From: JALYYC01 sp039922495
Lineage (GTDB): Bacteria > Chloroflexota > Dormibacteria > CF-121
DNA length: 64,000 nt
Assembly: GCA_039922495.1 (NCBI GenBank)
Contig: JBDTEO010000029.1
Coordinates: 62,001-126,000 of the forward strand
Direction: 5' to 3'
Position numbers and translations under genes: made by a program. Shown here piece after piece: positions 58,740-64,000 of this stretch. The notes under the pieces were generated by a model, which was not told where the DNA came from, searched no databases, and was given only the letters and a program-made list of their open reading frames with translations. Each line of letters begins with the position of its first letter. The stretch's first letter is position 1.

Positions 58740-60399
58740 AAAGGCGCGGCTTCGCGCCATCCCGCTTGGCGGGCTGGGCGAGATCGGCCGCAACATGATG
58801 GCGCTCGAGTACGACGAGCAAATCATCGTGATCGACGCCGGCCTGATGTTCCCCGAAGAGGAGATGCTCGGGGTCGACCTCGTGCTCCCGGACGTGACCT
58901 ACCTCCAGGAGCGCAAGGACAAGGTTCTTGCCTATCTCTTGACCCATGGCCACGAGGATCACGTCGGGTCCCTGCCTTACGTCCTTCCCAAGGTGCCGGC
59001 TCCCATCTACGGCAGCCGGCTGACGCTCGGGTTCATCAAGGGCAAACTCCGCGAGCACAAAGTGATCGAGCAAGCCGACCTGCGCGAGATCAAAGCCGGC
59101 GACGTGATCGAACTCGGGCCCTTCAAGGTCGAGTTCATCCATGTCGCCCACAGCATCCCGGACACCACCGCGCTCGCCATCGAGACACCCGTCGGGGTCG
59201 TGATCCATTCCGCTGATTTCAAGATGGACCAGACGCCGGTCGACGGTCACCCGACCGACATGGCCCGGCTGTCCCACTTCGGCAATCGCGGCGTCCTCCT
59301 GCTGATGTCCGACAGCACCAACGCCGAGCGGGATGGCTTCACCCCGTCGGAGCGGACGATCGGCGACGCCTTCGACGACCTCTTCGGCCAGTGTGATGGC
59401 CGGATCATCATCTCGACCTTCGCCTCCAACATCTACCGGATCCAGCAGGCCCTGAACACGGCCGCCCGCTACAAGCGGAAGGTCGCGGTCATCGGCCGCT
59501 CGATGGTCAACAACCTGACGATCGCCCAGGAGCTCGGCTATCTGCAGGTGCCCCAGGACATCCTGATCAAGATCCAGGACATCAACAAGCAGCCGGATGA
59601 GAACCTCGTCGTCCTCTCCAGCGGTAGCCAGGGCGAGCCACTCTCCGCCCTGACGCGGATCGCGGCCCAGGAGCATCCCCAGGTGCGGCTCAAGGCTGGC
59701 GACACGGTCATCCTCTCCGCCACGCCGATCCCGGGCAACGAGGAACTCGTCTCGCGCACGATCAACAACTGCTACAAGCACGGCGCGCGCGTCTTCTACT
59801 CGGCGCGCAATCGCGTCCACGCCTCCGGGCACGCCAGTCGCGAGGAACTGAAGCTGATGCTCAATCTGGTGCGGCCAAAGTTCTTCATGCCGGTCCACGG
59901 CGAGTTCCGTCACCTGGCCCTGCATTCGGAGATCGCCCAGGACGTCGGCATCGCCAAGGACCACGTGATCGTCACCGACGATGGCAACGTGGTCGAACTG
60001 GCCGGTGACGGCGCGCTGCCGCACCTCGGCAACAAGGTGCCCGCCGGCTACGTCTTCGTCGATGGCCTCAGCGTTGGCGACGTCGGCTCGGTCGTGCTTC
60101 GCGATCGCCGCGTGCTCTCGACCGACGGCATCTTTATCGTGATCGTGACCGTCGACAAGGACACCGGCCGGGTGGTATCAGGACCCGACCTCATCTCGCG
60201 CGGCTTCGTGCACCAGCAGACGTCAGACGCCGTGATGGAGTCGGCCCGTCAGCAGGTCCTCGCAACGATCAACAAGATCGGCCCCGGAGCCCCGGAGTGG
60301 CAGGTCGTGAAGAACTCCATCCGCGACTCGCTCAGCCGGTTCCTCTACGACCAGATGCGCCGCCGGCCGATGATCATGCCGATCGTCGTCGAGGTCTAA
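58732..60399 (+). CDS. rnj: Ribonuclease J
   Basis: RNase J is a metallo-beta-lactamase/beta-CASP nuclease with endonuclease and 5'-3' exonuclease activity on mRNA and rRNA. The zinc motif THGHEDHVG is at residues 71-79, with later HSIPDTTALAIETP, HSADFKMD and PVHGEFRHL. The C-terminal domain ends RRPMIMPIVVEV. TTG 58732 gives 555 aa, the family norm, starting MAKKARLRAIPLGGLGEIG. With pnp and nrnA it makes this window rich in RNA-decay enzymes. Confidence 0.95.
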   Translation: MAKKARLRAIPLGGLGEIGRNMMALEYDEQIIVIDAGLMFPEEEMLGVDLVLPDVTYLQERKDKVLAYLLTHGHEDHVGSLPYVLPKVPAPIYGSRLTLGFIKGKLREHKVIEQADLREIKAGDVIELGPFKVEFIHVAHSIPDTTALAIETPVGVVIHSADFKMDQTPVDGHPTDMARLSHFGNRGVLLLMSDSTNAERDGFTPSERTIGDAFDDLFGQCDGRIIISTFASNIYRIQQALNTAARYKRKVAVIGRSMVNNLTIAQELGYLQVPQDILIKIQDINKQPDENLVVLSSGSQGEPLSALTRIAAQEHPQVRLKAGDTVILSATPIPGNEELVSRTINNCYKHGARVFYSARNRVHASGHASREELKLMLNLVRPKFFMPVHGEFRHLALHSEIAQDVGIAKDHVIVTDDGNVVELAGDGALPHLGNKVPAGYVFVDGLSVGDVGSVVLRDRRVLSTDGIFIVIVTVDKDTGRVVSGPDLISRGFVHQQTSDAVMESARQQVLATINKIGPGAPEWQVVKNSIRDSLSRFLYDQMRRRPMIMPIVVEV

Positions 60400-60460
60400 C
60401 GTCTCGCCTCGCTTTGCGACTGCGGCTAAGGGCTTTGACGGCGGCCCCTTCCGCGTTTAC

Positions 60461-60878
60461 CTATGAGGTTGGGGAACTGCTCAGCATAAAGGCCATGATG
60501 CCTGGCGGTTCGATGCCGAGCGTCGTGAGACCGGTGCATCTGGCTCCGGTGATCCGTGCCGTGATCCAGCACCTGAGCGAGCCGGATGCCTACTGATGCG
60601 TCACGCTGCCGCCCGAACGCCGACCAGGCCCGGCCGTTACGCTCGATCGCGTCCCTCAACCCACCGAAATCCATCCCATCTGGTTTGATCGCGTGGGCCC
60701 GGTCACCGGTGAGCCAGAACAGGTAAAGCGAGTCGCCACCGACGAGATGTCGCGCCGTCGCGAGGATCGATCCATAGGTCCCCGGCACTGCGATCTCGAG
60801 TTGCTCTGGGCTGAGCGCGACGCAGGCGTCCAACAGTCGGTGCGTGGCCCGGACGTGGTGCACAAACCCGTCGTCCAT
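60461..60878 (-). pseudogene. Decayed DinB-family gene
   Basis: On the minus strand the frame from ATG 60878 encodes a DinB-like start (RATHRLLDACVALSPEQLE, then ATARHLVGGDSLYLFWL) and VLDHGTDHRSQM. The frame then goes out of phase near 60535-60542. The next frame continues the family pattern with TGLTTLGIEPPGI and stops at TAG 60463-60461. The segment between GRAWSAFG and VGIRLAQ also looks shortened. A frameshift in the genome or a sequencing error would both explain this. Confidence 0.6.
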
Positions 60879-60917
60879 TAAGGACCGGGGCCTCTGTGAC
60901 CGAGCTCCGGACCGTAG

Positions 60918-61211
60918 CTAGATCTTGTCACCCGTGTAACTGTCGGTATCGGAATCGACGGCACCCGGCGCCTCGTCCTGGACGTGAAGCGCGGCTTCCT
61001 CGGCGCTTGAATCGTTCTCGTCGTTCAACACCCCCGGATGCTCGTCGCCCACGGCGTCCGTTTCCGGATCGTCGAACTTGCCCTCGCGGTTATCGCCCGT
61101 ATCGACCAGCTCGTCAGGCCGCTCCTCACGTAGCCGCTCGTCAAGGGTGTCGATGTGGCGGTAATCGTCGCTTGGTTGGGTATCCGTCAGCTCGGAGTCT
61201 TCTTTAGCCAT
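60918..61211 (-). CDS. Acidic small protein, DUF5709-like
   Basis: A 97-aa, very acidic, low-complexity protein. Segments such as DTLDERLREERPDE and DSSAEEAALHV match what I know of the actinobacterial DUF5709 family, whose function is unknown. It is probably disordered in solution. The ATG is preceded by TATAAC with a six-base gap, so it may be leaderless. Only 17 bases separate it from the divergent membrane protein gene. Confidence 0.65.
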   Translation of the reverse strand: MAKEDSELTDTQPSDDYRHIDTLDERLREERPDELVDTGDNREGKFDDPETDAVGDEHPGVLNDENDSSAEEAALHVQDEAPGAVDSDTDSYTGDKI

Positions 61212-61217
61212 GCTCTA

Positions 61218-61223
61218 GTTATA
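61218..61223 (-). promoter_or_regulatory. Putative -10 element for the acidic protein gene
   Basis: On the minus strand TATAAC lies six bases before ATG 61211, within the 17-base divergent spacer. No Shine-Dalgarno is present. Confidence 0.35.
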
Positions 61224-61228
61224 CGCCC

Positions 61229-61831
61229 GTGATCGCTTCCCGCGGCTACATTGAAGGCGTGAACGCGGCAACGCCGCGACGGTTTCCACCGGCCCCCGGT
61301 GCGATGGGATGGGTCGGCGCCGCATTCGTGGTTGCCGCGCTGGTGTGCCAGCTCGTGGCAGGAATTCTCCTGATGCTTCTGATTGTGAACCGTGATGGTG
61401 GGATTGTGCTTCCCATGGTCGCGAGCTTCCTGCTCGGGTTCCTCCTTCTGGCGATCGCGTGGCTGATCTGGCGGACCGCATTGCAGCGGGCAGGATCGCC
61501 GCCACAGTCGACCGTGCCCAGGGAGCAGCGGAGGGAATTGCTTATCGCGCTCGCGGTCATGAATGCCGCGGCTATAGTCGGGATTGGCGGCTTCATCTAC
61601 CTGGCGCTGCACCTTACTGGCGTTCGGCGGTTCGCGATTGCCCTGGTTCCCCTCACCCTTGCGGAAATTGGTTCACACTACGGCGTGCTGAAGCTGCGGA
61701 AGATCCGAGGTCGCCCGAGCCCCGGCATTCTGGGCTGGAAGCCGCGCCACGAACTCGCGGTGGTGAGTGTGGCCGCCCTCGCCATCAGTGCCTTCCTCCT
61801 GATCAGCGGGCTGTTCTGGATTCCGAACTAG
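61229..61831 (+). CDS. Hypothetical membrane protein
   Basis: About 200 aa with four or five hydrophobic segments: WVGAAFVVAALVCQLVAGI, LPMVASFLLGFLLLAIAWLI (cut), LLIALAVMNAAAIVGIGGFI and VVSVAALAISAFLLISGLFW. The loops are basic. I do not recognise a family. GTG 61229 or GTG 61259 could be the start; neither has a good Shine-Dalgarno. It is divergent from the acidic protein gene and followed by the ftsK promoter. Confidence 0.6.
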   Translation: MIASRGYIEGVNAATPRRFPPAPGAMGWVGAAFVVAALVCQLVAGILLMLLIVNRDGGIVLPMVASFLLGFLLLAIAWLIWRTALQRAGSPPQSTVPREQRRELLIALAVMNAAAIVGIGGFIYLALHLTGVRRFAIALVPLTLAEIGSHYGVLKLRKIRGRPSPGILGWKPRHELAVVSVAALAISAFLLISGLFWIPN

Positions 61832-61848
61832 GGCGAGAAGAAGAGCTT

Positions 61849-61878
61849 TTGGTCAGGGCCGGGCGAGCACGCTAGAAT
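61849..61878 (+). promoter_or_regulatory. Putative promoter for ftsK
   Basis: TTGGTC (61849-61854) and TAGAAT (61873-61878) are 18 bases apart in the 89-base gap before ftsK. The predicted leader is about 35 bases. No strong Shine-Dalgarno precedes the TTG start. Confidence 0.4.
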
Positions 61879-61920
61879 GGCGCCATTCGTCCCAGCAAAC
61901 GTCGCAGCCATCCCACGGCC

Positions 61921-64000
61921 TTGAAGACGCGGCATAAGCGCATCGCGCGCCCGAAGCGCTCGGCATCCCAGCAGCGCTTCCGCATCAAGGCGCCGCGCCT
62001 GCCCAAGCTCGAGGTGCCGTCGCGGCAGCAACGCGAGCTCGCCGGCATCGCCTGCCTGGTGCTGGCCGGGCTGATCGTGCTGGCCGTCGTCCTCCAGTCG
62101 AGCGGCTCGGCGATGCACGTCCTGAACGGAGGCCTGGTGGCGCTATTCGGCTGGGGCGTCGTCTTCGTCGTGCTTGCGATCGCGGCGGCCGGCATCGAGA
62201 TGCTGATGCCCTGGATCGAGACGATGACCTGGGGCCGTGGCCTTGGCCTCGGCCTGCTCGCGCTTGGCGCCCTGGGCCTGCTTGACGTCTCGGTCGGCCA
62301 CAGCGGCGGCTCGGTCGGCCGGCTCGAAGGCGATGTGCTCAGCAGCCTGCTTGGGACCGCCGGCAGCATCCTGATCCTGGTCGCGATCTTGCTCGGATCC
62401 CTCGTCCTCGCCTTTGACCTCTCCGTCCGGGACGCCGTCAGCGCCCTGCGCGAGCATTACCTGGAGGCCCGACCAGAGGAGAAGCCGATCGCCAAACCGA
62501 AGCCGACGCCCGCCGAGGGCTGGCGTCCCCAGAACCAGGCGATGCGCACCGAGACGGAGGAGGCCGTCCTGGTCCCGATCAAGGGGGTGGCAGCTCCGCC
62601 GGCGCCGGGCGTGCTTCCCGATCTGGATCTTCAGGGGGCAGCCGACGTCACCGAGGCGCCCGTCGCGAAGCGGAAGCGGCCGGGCCCGGCCGAGCCCGTG
62701 CTCGGCGTCGTGCCCGATCCGGCAGTCGCTCCGGCAGCGCCCGGGGATGACGAACCGCATCACGCCTGGGTCAAGCCAGAACTGAGCCTCCTCGACACGG
62801 TCGCCGTGCGCAAGGACCGGCTCCACGACGAGATCAAGGCCAACATCAAGTTGATCGAGCAGACCCTGGCCAGCTTCGATGTCCAGGCGACCGTGATCGG
62901 CGTCAACTCCGGTCCCTCGGTCACCCAGTACGAGATCCAGCCGGGGGTTGGCGTGCCGGTTCGAAAGATCACGGCGCTCCAGAACGACCTGGCGCTTGCC
63001 CTGTCGGCCGCGATCCGCATCCAGGCGCCGATCCCGGGCAAGCCCGCGCTCGGCATCGAGGTGCCGAACAAGGCGACCAGCCTGGTGACGCTGCGGGAGA
63101 TCCTGCAAACACCGGCCTTCCAGAACGACAAGACGCTGCTCTCGCTGGCGATCGGCACCGACGTGTCCGGTAACTCGGTGGTTGGTGACCTGACCCGGAT
63201 GCCTCACCTGTTGATCGCCGGGGCGACCGGCTCGGGCAAGAGCGTCTGTATCAACGCCCTGCTGGCCGGCCTGATGTTCCAGGCGACCCCCGACGAGCTG
63301 AAGCTGATCCTGATCGACCCCAAGCGGGTCGAGTTCGCCATGTTCCAGGATTTGCCACACCTGCTGGTCCCGGTGGTGACCGAGTCGGAGCAGGCGACTT
63401 CCGCGCTTCGCTGGGCTGTGGCCGAGATGGAAAACCGCTACAAGCTGTTCGCCAGCCACACCGTGCGCAACATTGCCGACTTCAACGAGCGCGCGCCGGA
63501 GATGGGCCTCGACCGGCTGCCCTTCATCGTGCTGGTGATCGACGAGCTCGCCGACTTGATGATGGTCGCGGCCGGCGAGATCGAGGAGCTGATCTGCCGG
63601 GTCGCCCAGCTCGCCCGCGCTGTCGGCATCCACCTGATGGTTGCCACCCAGCGCCCCTCCGCCGACATTATCACCGGCCTGATCAAGGCCAACATCCCCT
63701 CGCGGATCGCCTTCGCGGTCAGCTCCAGCATCGATTCCCGGGTCATCCTCGACGAGACCGGCGCCGAGAAGCTGCTGGGCCGCGGCGACATGCTCTACCT
63801 GCCGGTTGAGGCGGGCAAAGCGACCCGCCTGCAGGGCGTCTTCGTCTCCGATCGCGAGATGAAGGCGCTGATCGACTTCTGGAAGGGCCAGGGGAAGCCG
63901 CAGTACCAGGAGGAAATCTTCAACGTCGAGGCGACCGTCTCCTGGGTCAAGGAAGGGATGAAGCGCGATCCGCTCTTTGGCAAGGGTGCGCATGTGGTCG
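61921..64000 (+). CDS. ftsK: DNA translocase FtsK/SpoIIIE (3' end beyond the window)
   Basis: FtsK pumps DNA through the closing septum. TTG 61921 starts a basic tail, followed by four hydrophobic segments (about residues 40-160) and a Pro/Ala-rich linker. The motor domain begins with the alpha-beta region (GPSVTQYEIQPGVGVPVRKI). Walker A is GATGSGKS (LLIAGATGSGKSVCINALL), then LILIDPKRVEFAMFQ, FIVLVIDELADLMM and ATQRPSADIITGLIKANIPS (cut). About 693 codons are present. The gamma domain lies outside the window. Confidence 0.94.
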   Translation, partial: MKTRHKRIARPKRSASQQRFRIKAPRLPKLEVPSRQQRELAGIACLVLAGLIVLAVVLQSSGSAMHVLNGGLVALFGWGVVFVVLAIAAAGIEMLMPWIETMTWGRGLGLGLLALGALGLLDVSVGHSGGSVGRLEGDVLSSLLGTAGSILILVAILLGSLVLAFDLSVRDAVSALREHYLEARPEEKPIAKPKPTPAEGWRPQNQAMRTETEEAVLVPIKGVAAPPAPGVLPDLDLQGAADVTEAPVAKRKRPGPAEPVLGVVPDPAVAPAAPGDDEPHHAWVKPELSLLDTVAVRKDRLHDEIKANIKLIEQTLASFDVQATVIGVNSGPSVTQYEIQPGVGVPVRKITALQNDLALALSAAIRIQAPIPGKPALGIEVPNKATSLVTLREILQTPAFQNDKTLLSLAIGTDVSGNSVVGDLTRMPHLLIAGATGSGKSVCINALLAGLMFQATPDELKLILIDPKRVEFAMFQDLPHLLVPVVTESEQATSALRWAVAEMENRYKLFASHTVRNIADFNERAPEMGLDRLPFIVLVIDELADLMMVAAGEIEELICRVAQLARAVGIHLMVATQRPSADIITGLIKANIPSRIAFAVSSSIDSRVILDETGAEKLLGRGDMLYLPVEAGKATRLQGVFVSDREMKALIDFWKGQGKPQYQEEIFNVEATVSWVKEGMKRDPLFGKGAHVV

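Noticed and set aside
62143..63993. A 616-codon open frame on the minus strand
   Set aside because: It is antisense to ftsK, whose motor motifs are unmistakable, and its translation is low-complexity and rich in Asp, His and Arg.
1..64000. Mobile elements, prophage, CRISPR arrays or defence islands
   Set aside because: I found no transposase or integrase signatures, no regularly spaced repeats and no clear break in composition beyond the short AT-rich gap near 25.7 kb.

Overview
This GC-rich window (mid-60s percent GC by eye) is a compact stretch of bacterial core genome, almost entirely on the + strand. Genes commonly overlap by 1-8 bases, usually as NTGA stop/start overlaps. The gene set (Asp23, NusB-XseB, TlyA, RecN, ScpA-ScpB, PIN-PhoH, CvpA, RNase J, FtsK, a DUF5709-like acidic protein, no outer-membrane or LPS genes) points to a Terrabacteria lineage. 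I would guess Chloroflexota or Dormibacterota, or a close relative. That placement is inference from gene content, not from a marker search. I saw no insertion sequence, prophage, CRISPR array or defence cluster.

Layout. 1-13.6 kb: mltG, an AroE-like gene, a prepilin peptidase, a PH-domain membrane protein, efp, asp23, then a long coupled run nusB-xseB-PAP2-like-tlyA-nadK-recN-HD-scpA-scpB-rluB-cmk-plsC-phoH. 13.6-23.3 kb: an exonuclease/DinG helicase, a two-gene NAD synthetase, rsmI, metG, tatD, rsmA and an MFS transporter, followed by tRNA-Val(GAC). 23.5-26.1 kb: a looser accessory patch with a TPR protein, a threonine dehydratase, an atypical receiver, and an AT-rich promoter region ahead of a small zinc-ribbon protein. 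26.2-33.3 kb: thrS, infC-rpmI-rplT behind an attenuator, pheS-pheT and cvpA. 33.3-37.7 kb: a DNA glycosylase, a class A penicillin-binding protein on the minus strand, and tyrS. 37.7-46.3 kb: yebC-ruvC-ruvA-ruvB, an MFS transporter, queA-tgt and secD-secF. 46.3-58.0 kb: the rimP-nusA-ylxR-infB cluster behind its own attenuator, then hom, rbfA, nrnA, truB, ribF, a lipid kinase, rpsO and pnp. 58.1-64 kb: uracil-DNA glycosylase, RNase J, a decayed DinB gene, a divergent acidic/membrane gene pair, and ftsK running off the end.

The gene products serve translation (four aminoacyl-tRNA synthetases, IF2, IF3, ribosome maturation, tRNA and rRNA modification), RNA decay (PNPase, RNase J, NrnA), DNA repair and chromosome handling (RuvABC, RecN, ScpAB, FtsK), envelope growth, and NAD/FAD supply.

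The most striking signal is in translation initiation. At least eight well-conserved genes have no ATG, GTG or TTG at the place their family N-terminus requires. Instead they have CTG, ATC or ACG there, often at ideal Shine-Dalgarno spacing or inside a CTGA stop/start overlap. The set includes infB, infC and rpsO. In addition, several genes carry a -10 element only 6-12 bases before the start codon, which suggests leaderless mRNAs. Other oddities are an EF-P with Arg at its tip, a MetRS without either His of the HIGH motif, and an AroE homologue without its catalytic Lys.
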